Assembly: GCF_001676725.1 (NCBI RefSeq)
Contig: NZ_CP016172.1
Span: forward strand, 2,790,001 to 2,854,000
DNA from: Bordetella flabilis
Lineage (GTDB): Bacteria > Pseudomonadota > Gammaproteobacteria > Burkholderiales > Burkholderiaceae_B
Length of the DNA stretch: 64,000 bases
Direction: 5' to 3'
Shown: positions 40,466 to 48,652 of the stretch, piece after piece
How the letters are laid out: every line of letters begins with the position of its first letter
Numbering within the stretch: position 1 is the first letter of the stretch
The notes under the pieces: model-generated
Databases searched by the model: none
The model's input: the letters and a program-made list of their open reading frames with translations, nothing else
What the model was told of the DNA's origin: nothing
Program-made: the position numbers and the translations under genes

Positions 40466-41497
40466 ATGAATACGCCTATCGCAGGATATTTGCCGGCTGC
40501 AAAGCGCATATCACGGTTCATCGTGGGTCTGGGCGCCGGGCTGGTGCTGGCCGCCGGCGGCGGCTTGGCCGGACCGGCCGCGGCACAGTCCGCCGAAACC
40601 TTTCCGTCACGCCCGATCAAGATGGTTGTGCCGTTCGCGGCCGGCGGCGGCACGGATATCCAGGCGCGCATCGTGGCCCAGGAAGTCGGCAAGGTACTGG
40701 GGCAATCGATCATCGTCGAGAACCGGCCAGGCGCGGGCGGGAACATCGGCGCCGCCTACGTCGCCGGGGCGCAGCCGGATGGCTATACGCTGCTGGTGGG
40801 CTCGACCGGCACCCATTCGGCGAACCAGTTCCTGTATTCGAAGCTGCCGTACGATCCGGTGAAAGACTTCACGCCTATTTCGGTGCTGGCCACCTTCGAC
40901 AACGTGCTGGTGGTTCCGGAATCATCCTCGATCCGGACCTTGAAGGAATTGGTGGATGCCGCGCGCAAGAATCCCGGGAAGCTGAATTACGGCGTCACCA
41001 CCATAGGCAGTTCCTCGCATCTGGCGGTGGAGAAATTCAAGCGCGATGCCGGCATCGAGGCCGGTGCGGTGCCTTATAACGGCGCGGGCCAGGCCACGAC
41101 AGACCTGCTTGCCGGCCGGCTCGATTTCATGCTGGACCTGGTGGGCACGCAGCTGGGCAACATCAAGGCCGGCAAGGTGCGGCCCATTGCCACGACGGCA
41201 TCCAGGCGCAATGCGGTGCTGCCCGATGTGCCCACCATTGCCGAATCCGGCTATCCCGGCTTCAGCGCCGTGGGCTGGATCGGCTTGTTCGGGCCGGCCG
41301 GCATGCCGCAGCAGGCGGTCGACGCCATCTACGGCGCGATCGAAAAGGTCTATGCCTCGCCGGAGTTCCAGGAAACGATGCGCGCGCGCTCCTTCGATGT
41401 GGCCCATATGCCGCCCAAAGAGTACGCGCGCTTCCTGCAGAACGAGCGCGAGAAGTGGGGCGCCGTCGTGCGCGAATCCCATATCAAGCTGGATTGA
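40466..41497 (+). CDS. Bug-family (TctC) periplasmic solute receptor
   Basis: A 343-residue secreted receptor with a long signal peptide (about residues 1-40, cleavage after PAAA). The Bug signatures are PFAAGGGTD, VENRPGAGG, AQPDGYTLL and AVPYNGAGQ, the last with Asn instead of the usual Lys in the PYKG hinge. AGGGGAAGG precedes ATG 40466. The two deacetylase-fold genes begin 12 bases after its stop, so they are cotranscribed. Together with the C45 hydrolase 114 bases upstream this is one catabolic unit, and the receptor presumably recognises the amide substrate. Confidence 0.93.
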   Translation: MNTPIAGYLPAAKRISRFIVGLGAGLVLAAGGGLAGPAAAQSAETFPSRPIKMVVPFAAGGGTDIQARIVAQEVGKVLGQSIIVENRPGAGGNIGAAYVAGAQPDGYTLLVGSTGTHSANQFLYSKLPYDPVKDFTPISVLATFDNVLVVPESSSIRTLKELVDAARKNPGKLNYGVTTIGSSSHLAVEKFKRDAGIEAGAVPYNGAGQATTDLLAGRLDFMLDLVGTQLGNIKAGKVRPIATTASRRNAVLPDVPTIAESGYPGFSAVGWIGLFGPAGMPQQAVDAIYGAIEKVYASPEFQETMRARSFDVAHMPPKEYARFLQNEREKWGAVVRESHIKLD

Positions 41498-41509
41498 GGA
41501 CGAACGGAT

Positions 41510-42340
41510 ATGAACGCTGATCCCCTGTTTCCCGACGACATGCGCTGCGTCGTGCTTATCGGCATTGACTTCGACGGCGCCAGCCACGAGGTCGGGCGCG
41601 GCATCGCCCCGCTGGGCAAGCACTCCTGGGGCAACTATTCGGCGCGTTGCGGCGTGCCGCGGCACCTGGAGATGCTGGCGCGCCACGGCGTGGACGCGAC
41701 TTTCTTCATTCCCGGCTATGACGCGGAACAGCATCCGGCCACGGTCGAGGAAATCGACCGCTGCGGCTTCGAAGTGGCGGCGCACGGCTACCTGCACGAG
41801 GCCTGGGACCTGGAGGGCGCCGAAGAGGAAGCCTTGCTGCGCAAAACCGACGCCATCCTGAAGGGCATCCTGGGCAAGCCCGTACTCGGCTGGCGTTCGC
41901 CGTCCGGGCGCAAGACGGACAAGACCATGGCGGTCCTGAAATCGCTGGGCTATATCTACGACTCCAGCGACAAGGACTACGACCGGCCGTACCGGCTGCG
42001 CTTCGGCAAGGGCCGGGACGACCTGATCATCGAGCTGCCGAACAATACCTACAGCCTGGACGACTTCCCGTTCTACAAGTTCAGCTACACGCCGCCGTCG
42101 GAAGTGCTGGCGCAGTGGCGCGCCGAGTTCGACGCCATCTATGGCGCGGACCGGTTTTTCGTGCTCTCGCTGCACCCGCGCGCCGGCTGGGGATCGGGAA
42201 CGCCGTCGCATACCCGCATCCTGTCGGACCTTATCGACTACATGAAGGGGCATGACGGCGTGCACTTCATGCAGGCCAGGACCTTCGCGCAATGGTGCCT
42301 GGAGCATAGCAACCGTCTCGAAGAGGTGTCGTTCACATGA
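41510..42340 (+). CDS. Polysaccharide deacetylase-fold hydrolase (NodB-like), copy 1
   Basis: A 276-residue enzyme of the NodB/polysaccharide deacetylase fold without a signal peptide. IGIDFDGAS near residue 17 carries the catalytic-base/metal aspartate region. ARHGVDATFFIPG is the classic second block, VAAHGYLHE holds the metal-site histidine, and GWRSPSGR the arginine block. Cytoplasmic members of this length act on amides and cyclic imides (PuuE allantoinase, Pseudomonas cyclic imide hydrolase, HpPgdA) rather than on cell-wall glycans. A second, related gene overlaps its stop by four bases. It may act with copy 2 as two subunits or on consecutive substrates. Confidence 0.88.
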   Translation: MNADPLFPDDMRCVVLIGIDFDGASHEVGRGIAPLGKHSWGNYSARCGVPRHLEMLARHGVDATFFIPGYDAEQHPATVEEIDRCGFEVAAHGYLHEAWDLEGAEEEALLRKTDAILKGILGKPVLGWRSPSGRKTDKTMAVLKSLGYIYDSSDKDYDRPYRLRFGKGRDDLIIELPNNTYSLDDFPFYKFSYTPPSEVLAQWRAEFDAIYGADRFFVLSLHPRAGWGSGTPSHTRILSDLIDYMKGHDGVHFMQARTFAQWCLEHSNRLEEVSFT

Positions 42341-43218
42341 TCTCGTATCCCTGGCCCCATGGCGCCCGCTCCGTGGTCCTGCTGACCGTTAACTTCGACG
42401 CCGAATCCTTCGACCTCAAGGAGGTGGCGCCGGCACGCATGTTCGGCCGGTATTCCTATGGCCGGTATGCGGTCCGTGCCGGCTTTCCCCGGCTGCTGGA
42501 TCTACTGGCAAGGCACGGCGTGCCCGCTACCTTCTTCGTGCCCGGCGCGGACGCGCGCCGCCATCCGGACCTGGTGCGGGAAGCCGCAAGCCAGGGACAT
42601 GAAATGGCCGCCCGCGGCGTGGACCTGGAGGACTTCGCCACGCTGGGCGAAAAGGAGCAGGAGGTGCTGCGCGCCTCGGCCGGGATCCTGGGCGACATCA
42701 CCGGCGCTGCGCCACTGGGCTTTCGGGCGCCCGGCGGACAGTTGTCGCCGGCGACGCTGGAGCACCTGGCCGAACTGGGCTTCCTCTACGACGCGACTTT
42801 CCAGGACGCCGACCACCCCTACGTCTTCGGCCTGTCGGGTGGGAAGAAGCTGGTGGAGCTGCCGTCCACATTCGCCCTGGACGACGCGCCCATCTATTCG
42901 GCGCGCCATACCCATGCGCGCCTGCTGGCCATCTGGCGCGACGAGGTTGCCGCGATGCACGAGGAGGGGACACTGATTCCGCTCACCCTGCATCTGCGTG
43001 GCGACTTCGGCTCCACGCGCGCGGCGCGCATCGCGGTCCTGGACACGCTGCTGACGGAGATCAAGCAGTTGGGCGGCGTGCATTTCACCACGGGCGCCGA
43101 ACTGGCCCGGCACGCATTGTCCCTGGACCGGCCAACGGAGCCGGATCCATACCTCGCGCATGCGGACACCTTGTCCAGGACGACGTACCGGGGCGACCTG
43201 GCCGTGCGTCCCCTTTGA
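42337..43218 (+). CDS. Polysaccharide deacetylase-fold hydrolase (NodB-like), copy 2, cyclic-imidase-like
   Basis: A 293-residue cytoplasmic NodB-fold enzyme. LTVNFDAESFD holds the aspartate block, ARHGVPATFFVPG the second block and GFRAPGGQLSP the arginine block. At the metal-site position where copy 1 has AAHGYLHE, this protein has AARGVDLED: the histidine of the canonical H-x-x-x-H pair is replaced. Its length and opening (PWPHGARSVVLLTVN) recall the cyclic imide hydrolase of Pseudomonas putida. ATG 42337 overlaps the copy 1 stop (ATGA), so the two are made together and may form a complex of one active and one divergent subunit. Confidence 0.86.
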   Translation: MISYPWPHGARSVVLLTVNFDAESFDLKEVAPARMFGRYSYGRYAVRAGFPRLLDLLARHGVPATFFVPGADARRHPDLVREAASQGHEMAARGVDLEDFATLGEKEQEVLRASAGILGDITGAAPLGFRAPGGQLSPATLEHLAELGFLYDATFQDADHPYVFGLSGGKKLVELPSTFALDDAPIYSARHTHARLLAIWRDEVAAMHEEGTLIPLTLHLRGDFGSTRAARIAVLDTLLTEIKQLGGVHFTTGAELARHALSLDRPTEPDPYLAHADTLSRTTYRGDLAVRPL

Positions 43219-43379
43219 CGCGGGCGGCCGGGATCCCGTCCCGGTCACTCGCCCGTGTCATCGGTACCTTGCGGCGCACCGAACAGAGCCTGCTGCCGGC
43301 GGCCGCGCACATGCACGCCCTTATGGTGGAGAGCCTGGCGGCCTTCGCGCGGGCGCACGGCGCCACGGTGCTGGTGTAG
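43215..43379 (+). pseudogene. Possible remnant of a LysR regulator C-terminus (54 codons)
   Basis: An open frame with TTG overlapping the preceding stop reads ...IGTLRRTEQSLLPAAAHM... and ends at TAG 43377-43379. The R-x-x-x-SLLPAA pattern followed by an amphipathic helix resembles the last 40 residues of LysR effector domains, and third positions are GC-rich as in real genes here. There is no helix-turn-helix or full domain. It may be the decayed tail of a former LysR gene, or a chance open frame. Confidence 0.3.
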
Positions 43380-43404
43380 AGGGGGAGGGACGGAACCGCC
43401 CGGG

Positions 43405-44211
43405 CTATTTTGAGCCCTGGGCCAGCCCGCCGTCGCGGCCATCGCGGGCCAGGTGCAGCACGCGCTGGTTCGGAGGGATGAACAGCTCCTGGTAGTACAC
43501 CGGACTGCTGCGTCCCAGGTATGCGCGGATATCCAGGCGCTGTCCTACCGTACCGGCGCGCGTACCTATGGCCTTGCAGACGGCCGCCTCGAATTTGCGG
43601 CTGGATAGATACTGGTCCATGAGCCCGATCGCCTGCGCGGTTTCCTTCATGATCAATTCCTTGAAATTCTCGCTGCCCAGTTTCTTGAGCGGCAGCGTCA
43701 GGAATGCCGGCAACCGGTCGGGATCCGCGTAGAAGCGCGAGAAGACCGAAAACTCGTCCCCGATGGCCAGCACCCGCTCGATACAAAACACGTGCTGGCG
43801 GCCCAGGTGGGCCGTCCAGGCGCCGTCCTCGTCCAATTCGTAGCGCGCCAGGATGGTCGGGTACACGGGCAGGTAGCCCTTGCCGCTGTCGTCGACGAAG
43901 CGGCAATGCAGCGGGGCATGCATGGATTCGTCGGGCCGCCCCGCGACGAACGTGCCGCTGCCTTGTTGCCGCACGATGATGCCTTCGTCCACCAGCATGC
44001 GCAGCGCTCGCTGGATCGTCCCGACGCTCAAGGGCAGGGCGGCTGCCCATTCCAGTTCGGTGGGCAGCCGCAGTCCGGGTGGCCAGGATCCCGTGGCGAC
44101 CGCATGGGCGATGGCGTCGCGCATGGCCATGTACTTGGGAATGCCCGGCCGGACGTAATGGTCGAGGCGGCGTTGCAGGTCCGCGCCGAGGGTGGCTTGA
44201 TCTTGGTTCAT
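43405..44211 (-). CDS. GntR-family regulator, HutC/UTRA subfamily
   Basis: A 268-residue regulator. After about 25 residues of N-terminal extension, the GntR winged helix (about 27-95) shows LRLPTELEWAAALPLSVGTIQRAL and GSGTFVAGRP. The UTRA effector domain covers about 110-255 (RFYADPDRLPAFLTLPLKKL). ATG 44211 lies 60 bases from the divergent sulfatase start. The gap contains a 12-bp palindrome, TACTATATAGTA, in the likely promoter, so repression of both genes by this protein is expected. The effector probably relates to the sulfatase product. No strong ribosome binding site is visible. Confidence 0.9.
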   Translation of the reverse strand: MNQDQATLGADLQRRLDHYVRPGIPKYMAMRDAIAHAVATGSWPPGLRLPTELEWAAALPLSVGTIQRALRMLVDEGIIVRQQGSGTFVAGRPDESMHAPLHCRFVDDSGKGYLPVYPTILARYELDEDGAWTAHLGRQHVFCIERVLAIGDEFSVFSRFYADPDRLPAFLTLPLKKLGSENFKELIMKETAQAIGLMDQYLSSRKFEAAVCKAIGTRAGTVGQRLDIRAYLGRSSPVYYQELFIPPNQRVLHLARDGRDGGLAQGSK

Positions 44212-44233
44212 TACTTTAATACTATATAGTAAT
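44203..44233. promoter_or_regulatory. Divergent GntR/sulfatase promoter with overlapping palindromes
   Basis: TACTATATAGTA (44220-44231) is a perfect 12-bp palindrome. TATAGT (44225-44230) is a 5/6 plus-strand -10 hexamer, and its mirror copy serves the minus strand. TTGGTT (44203-44208) is a weak -35 with a 16-base spacer. ATTACT (44210-44215) and AGTAAT (44228-44233) form a second, wider dyad. Confidence 0.5.
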
Positions 44234-44271
44234 AGCGCAATAACGAGGCGCGTGACGGAGACGAGGCAGAC

Positions 44272-45726
44272 ATGGGTGCTGGAAATCTGGTTGTCATTAT
44301 GTCCGATGAACACAATCCCAAGGTAATGGGCTGCGCGGGCCATCCCATCGTGGCGACGCCCCACCTGGATGGGCTCGCGGCTGCGGGCACCATGTTTTCG
44401 GGGGCATATACGACCAGCCCGGTGTGCATCCCCGCGCGCGCCGGCTTTGCCTGCGGCAAGTACATCCACCAGATCGGGTTCTGGGACAACGCCGACGCCT
44501 ATGACGGCAGCGTGCCGAGCTGGCATCACGTGCTGCGCGAGCGTGGCCATGCCGTCGTGTCGATCGGCAAGCTGCACTTCCGGCAGCCCGGCGAGGACCA
44601 TGGGTTTACCGAGGAACAGATCCCCATGCACATCCTGGAAGGCAAGGGCGACCTGATGGGTTTGATACGGGATGACCTGCCGCGTCGCGGTGGGGCCAGG
44701 AAAATGGCCGCCATGGCCGGTCCCGGAGAGACGCCCTACACCATGTACGACCGCGAAATCTGTTCGCGCGCGCAGGTGTGGCTCCGAGAAGAAGGGACCC
44801 GCCGTCACGACAAGCCGTGGGTGCTGTTCGTTTCCTTTGTCGCGCCGCACTTTCCGTTGACCGCACCCCCGGAGCACTACTACCGCTATTGGGAGCAGGA
44901 TCTTCCCATGCCCAAGCTGTATGCACGCGAACAGCGGCCACAGCATCCCTATCTGCGCGACTACGCGCAAAGCTTCTGCTACGACGACTATTTCGAGTCC
45001 GAGCACGACGTCAAGCGGGCCTTGGCAGGTTACTTCGGCCTGGTGTCCTTCCTGGACGAGAACATCGGCAAGGTGCTGCGTGCGCTGAGCGAGACGGGCC
45101 TGGCCGAGACGACGCGGGTCATCTATACCAGCGACCACGGAGACAACCTGGGCGCGCGGGGCCTGTGGGGCAAGTCCACCATGTATGACGAAATCGCCGG
45201 CGTTCCGCTGATCATGCGCGGTCCTGACGTGCCGGCGGGACAGGTCGTCGCCACGCCGGTCAGCCATGTGGACTGTTATCCGACCATCGTCAACAGCGTG
45301 GGCGTGGACTTCGAGGGGGTCAGGGATACGCACCCGGGGGTCGATCTGCGCACCGTCGCGGCCGGCGCCCAGCCGGAGCGGATGGTCCTGTCCGAATACC
45401 ACGGCATGGGATCGACGTCCGGCGCCTTCGCCATCCGGCACGGCCAGTACAAGTACGTGCACTACGCCTTGTATCCGGCACAGTTGTTCGACCTCGAGCG
45501 GGATCCCGATGAGATCCAGGACCTGGCGGGCGATCCCGCACATGCGGCCACCTTGGCGGCGTGCCGGGAACGCCTGTATGCGCTGTGCGATCCCGAGGAG
45601 GTGGACAGCCGCGCGAAGGCCCGCCAGGCAGAGCTGCTGGCGCGCAACGGCGGGCGGGAAGCCGTGATTGCGCGCGGCGATCTTGGCTTTACCCCGGCGC
45701 CCGGCACCGCCGCGGATTTCCAGTAG
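44272..45726 (+). CDS. Sulfatase family hydrolase (type I, formylglycine-dependent)
   Basis: A 484-residue member of the alkaline-phosphatase/sulfatase superfamily. The motif SPVCIPARAGFACG contains C-x-P-x-R, with Cys52 as the residue converted to formylglycine. VIMSDEHN provides metal-binding acidic residues near position 12. YTSDHGDNLG near residue 280 gives the second metal site, and GKSTMYDE follows in the family manner. There is no signal peptide, so it acts on an imported substrate in the cytoplasm; phosphonate monoester hydrolases share the motif and are an alternative. No formylglycine-generating enzyme gene is in the window. The Bug receptor gene 121 bases downstream is probably cotranscribed, and the divergent GntR is the regulator. 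Confidence 0.9.
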   Translation: MGAGNLVVIMSDEHNPKVMGCAGHPIVATPHLDGLAAAGTMFSGAYTTSPVCIPARAGFACGKYIHQIGFWDNADAYDGSVPSWHHVLRERGHAVVSIGKLHFRQPGEDHGFTEEQIPMHILEGKGDLMGLIRDDLPRRGGARKMAAMAGPGETPYTMYDREICSRAQVWLREEGTRRHDKPWVLFVSFVAPHFPLTAPPEHYYRYWEQDLPMPKLYAREQRPQHPYLRDYAQSFCYDDYFESEHDVKRALAGYFGLVSFLDENIGKVLRALSETGLAETTRVIYTSDHGDNLGARGLWGKSTMYDEIAGVPLIMRGPDVPAGQVVATPVSHVDCYPTIVNSVGVDFEGVRDTHPGVDLRTVAAGAQPERMVLSEYHGMGSTSGAFAIRHGQYKYVHYALYPAQLFDLERDPDEIQDLAGDPAHAATLAACRERLYALCDPEEVDSRAKARQAELLARNGGREAVIARGDLGFTPAPGTAADFQ

Positions 45727-45847
45727 GAAGGCGTAGCAGGAATCGCACGGGACCACTGGTCCTGTCCGCCGGCCGGCGGATGCGCTTACGCGCTGCGGCA
45801 ATGACGGACCTTGCGTAGTCGAGGCCGATATGACAACGAGGAGACAC

Positions 45848-46840
45848 ATGATGAACAACAAGCATCGTATCGGCGCGGCATGCCTGGCGCTGGCGTTGGC
45901 CACGTGGGGGGCTGCCCCGGCGACGGCGGCGGAGCAGGCATGGCCGGCGCGGCAGGTACGCGTCATCGTGGCGTATCCCGCAGGCGGGGGCCTTGATTTC
46001 GTTACCCGGGTCCTGGCCCAGCAATTATCGAAAAAGACCGGCCAAAGCTTCGTCGTGGAGAACCGGTCCGGGGCGTCCGGGCTGATCGGCGCCGACGCGG
46101 TGGTCAAGAGCGCGCCTGACGGCTACACCATGCTGGTCGCTTCCCCGGCCGAGGTGCTGGTAGGCGCGATCGCCGGGCAGAAGATGCCCTACGACCCGCA
46201 GCGCGACCTGGTGCCGGTGACGCTGGCCGGCGAGACCCCCCTGGTGATCGCGGTGCATCCGTCGATCAAGGCGCGGACGATGCAGGAGCTGCTGGCGGAA
46301 GCCAAGCGCAGCGCCACGCCGCTATCCTATGGCACGCCGGGCAACGGCAGTTCGATGAACTTCGCCGGCGAGTCCATCAATCTGCTGGCCGGTACGTCCG
46401 TCCAGCACGTCCCCTACAAGGGCGCGGCCCCGGCCGTTGCGGACTTGCTGGGCAATCATATTCCGATCGGCATCGTCGGCATGCCACCCACCGTGCCTTA
46501 CCAGAAAAGCGGGCAGCTGCGTGTGCTGGCCGTGACCAGCGACAAGCGGTCCAGCGCCATGCCGGATGTGCCGACGATGGCGGAATTGCCGGGGTTCAAG
46601 GGTTACCGCTTCACGAACTGGATGGGCGTATATGTGCCTGCCGGCACCCCCGCCGCGGTGGTGGACCGGATGTCGGCGGATATCAATGCGATCCTGCACC
46701 AGGCCGACACGCGCGCGCTGTTGGCCCAACAGGGCGTCGACCCCATCGGCGGCACGCCGGCCGACTTCGCGGCATTCCTGAGCGCCGAGCGCCAGCGCTA
46801 CGAAACCATCGCGCGCGAGCGGCACATCAAGATCGATTGA
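45848..46840 (+). CDS. Bug-family (TctC) periplasmic solute receptor
   Basis: A roughly 330-residue secreted receptor with a signal peptide cleaved after about residue 28 (ATAA). The Bug signatures are AYPAGGGLD, VENRSGASG, SAPDGYTML and [21 protein letters not shown] in lobe 2 is characteristic of this one. AGGAG precedes tandem ATGs at 45848 and 45851. It follows the sulfatase and probably binds its organic sulfate or a related acid. The gene is convergent with the aldehyde dehydrogenase gene, separated by 111 bases with GC-rich palindromes (for example 46854-46867) but no T-run. Confidence 0.93.
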   Translation: MMNNKHRIGAACLALALATWGAAPATAAEQAWPARQVRVIVAYPAGGGLDFVTRVLAQQLSKKTGQSFVVENRSGASGLIGADAVVKSAPDGYTMLVASPAEVLVGAIAGQKMPYDPQRDLVPVTLAGETPLVIAVHPSIKARTMQELLAEAKRSATPLSYGTPGNGSSMNFAGESINLLAGTSVQHVPYKGAAPAVADLLGNHIPIGIVGMPPTVPYQKSGQLRVLAVTSDKRSSAMPDVPTMAELPGFKGYRFTNWMGVYVPAGTPAAVVDRMSADINAILHQADTRALLAQQGVDPIGGTPADFAAFLSAERQRYETIARERHIKID

Positions 46841-46951
46841 CCTGCCGGGCGGTGCCGCCGCGGCGGCTGTACGCCTGGGCGGCCGCAGAACGCGCCCGTT
46901 GCACAGTATTGCCGCCGGAGTGGGGCAGACCCGGCGGCCACCTCGGCATAC

Positions 46952-48379
46952 CTAGCGATGGGTCACGAACTTCGTGACGAGGTAGCCGTCGTAGGTCTCG
47001 CTGCCCCCCTCGCTGCCGATGCCGCTGTCCTTGACCCCGCCGAAGGGCATCTCGGCCATGCCGCTGCCGTAATGGTTGATGTTCACCATGCCGGCTTCCA
47101 GCGCATTGGAGGCGCGCGTCGCGGTCTGCAGCGACTCGGTAAAGACATAGGAGCTCAGCCCGTAGGGCAGCGCGTTGGCCAGCCGGATGCCGTCCTCGAA
47201 GGAATCGAAGGACGTCAGCGAGGCGATAGGACCGAATGGTTCTTCGTTCATCAGGCGTGCGTCGGCGGGCAGGCCGGCAACGACCGTCGGGGCAAAGAAC
47301 GTGCCGCGCGTACCGACGCGCTGGCCACCCGCCAGCACCTCGCCCTTGCGCCGCGCCACGTCTTCCATGAAGCCCTCCATGGCGGCGATGCGCCGCTCGT
47401 GCACCAGCGGGCCCATATCCACGCCCGTTTCCAGGCCATCGCCGACCTTCAACGACCGGATGACTTCCAGGAAACGCGCCGCGAAGCGGTCATAGGCCTT
47501 GCGCTGCACGAAGAAGCGCGAAGGTGAGATGCATACCTGTCCGGCATTGCGCATCTTGAAGCGCGCCAGCATGTCGGCCGCCGCGTCCAGGTCGGCGTCA
47601 TCGAAGACCAGCACGGGCGCATGGCCGCCCAGTTCCATGGTCATGCGCTTCATATGGCTGGCGGCCAGCGCGGCCACCTGCTTGCCCACCGCCGTCGAAC
47701 CGGTGAACGACACTTTGCGCACGATGGGCGAGCGGATCAGGTAGGCGGAGATGTCGGCGGGCACGCCCCACACCAGGTTCAGGCAGCCGGCGGGCAAGCC
47801 GGCATCATGCAGGGCGCGCGCCAGCGCAATCACGCCGCTGGGGCTGTCCTCCGGTCCCTTGATAACCAGCGTGCAGCCATTGCCCAGGGCGGCGAACACC
47901 TTGCGCGACGCCTGCCCGATCGGAAAATTCCATGGCGAGAAAGCCACGCAGACGCCCACCGGTTCGCGCTGCACCCACTGGCGCACGTCCGGCTGGCGCG
48001 ACGGGATGACGCGCCCATAGGTGCGCCGGCCTTCCTCCGCATGCCAGTCCGCATGCTCGGCGCTCTTGTCCGTTTCGGCGATCGCCTCGGGCAGCGGCTT
48101 GCCCTGGTCCAGAGAAATATCGCGGGCGATCTCGCGTACGCGTTCGCGCAGCAGGTCGCCGGCCTTGCGCAGGGTGGCGGAACGCTCCAGAGGCGACGTG
48201 CGCTTCCATTGCTGGAATGCGGCCTGGGCGGCGGCCAGGCACTGGTCCAGGTCCTCGGTGGTCGCATGAGGCAACTGGCCCAGCACTTCGCCCGTGGCCG
48301 GGTTGGTGATGGGCTGGGTCTTGCGCCCCTCCGCAGTGATGAAGCGTCCGTTGATATAAAGGACCGGATCCTGGTACAT
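46952..48379 (-). CDS. NAD(P)-dependent aldehyde dehydrogenase, succinate-semialdehyde dehydrogenase-like
   Basis: A 475-residue enzyme of the ALDH superfamily. Catalytic residues are Asn151 in FSPWNFP, Glu249 in MELGGHAP and the nucleophile Cys283 in [21 protein letters not shown] is the nucleotide-binding block. The order and spacing fit the GabD-like NAD-dependent succinate-semialdehyde dehydrogenases, though other C3-C6 aldehydes are possible. ATG 48379 has AGGAG eight bases upstream. It is divergent from a Bug receptor gene followed by an iron-type alcohol dehydrogenase, suggesting oxidation of an alcohol to an acid through an aldehyde. A 36-bp nested palindrome lies 102 bases upstream. 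Confidence 0.92.
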   Translation of the reverse strand: MYQDPVLYINGRFITAEGRKTQPITNPATGEVLGQLPHATTEDLDQCLAAAQAAFQQWKRTSPLERSATLRKAGDLLRERVREIARDISLDQGKPLPEAIAETDKSAEHADWHAEEGRRTYGRVIPSRQPDVRQWVQREPVGVCVAFSPWNFPIGQASRKVFAALGNGCTLVIKGPEDSPSGVIALARALHDAGLPAGCLNLVWGVPADISAYLIRSPIVRKVSFTGSTAVGKQVAALAASHMKRMTMELGGHAPVLVFDDADLDAAADMLARFKMRNAGQVCISPSRFFVQRKAYDRFAARFLEVIRSLKVGDGLETGVDMGPLVHERRIAAMEGFMEDVARRKGEVLAGGQRVGTRGTFFAPTVVAGLPADARLMNEEPFGPIASLTSFDSFEDGIRLANALPYGLSSYVFTESLQTATRASNALEAGMVNINHYGSGMAEMPFGGVKDSGIGSEGGSETYDGYLVTKFVTHR

Positions 48380-48480
48380 CGCGTGTCTCCTGGCGCCGGA
48401 CCGGTGCGTCGGCCGATTCCGGGATCGGCGCGGCCGGCTGGCATGACCGGCTATCGTATCAGCGGCCGCGGGCTGCTTCG

Positions 48481-48516
48481 TTTCCCTTTCGGAACAGCAG
48501 TGTTCCGGCTGGGAAA
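48481..48516. promoter_or_regulatory. Nested 36-bp palindrome between divergent genes
   Basis: TTTCCC-N3-CGGAACA-GCAG-TGTTCCG-N3-GGGAAA is symmetric around 48498/48499. It lies 102 bases before the aldehyde dehydrogenase and 137 before the Bug start. The spacing of inner and outer arms fits a dimer-of-dimers operator, or a long RNA hairpin. No T-run follows on either strand. Confidence 0.6.
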
Positions 48517-48652
48517 AGCGGGGCAAAAAAAAGACCTGCAGCGCCGCAAGGTGTCCATAATCTGGTTTGGCGACGCCGCGTCCAGGCGGCGCGCCGCGCA
48601 CGGCGCAGCGAAAGCGACCGTCGCATATACAGAAAAAACAGAGGAGACAAAC

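Noticed and set aside
48529..48536. Run of eight adenines behind the nested palindrome, considered as a terminator for a minus-strand gene
   Set aside because: On the minus strand the T-run comes before, not after, the hairpin, and no gene ends there; the location is a divergent promoter region.
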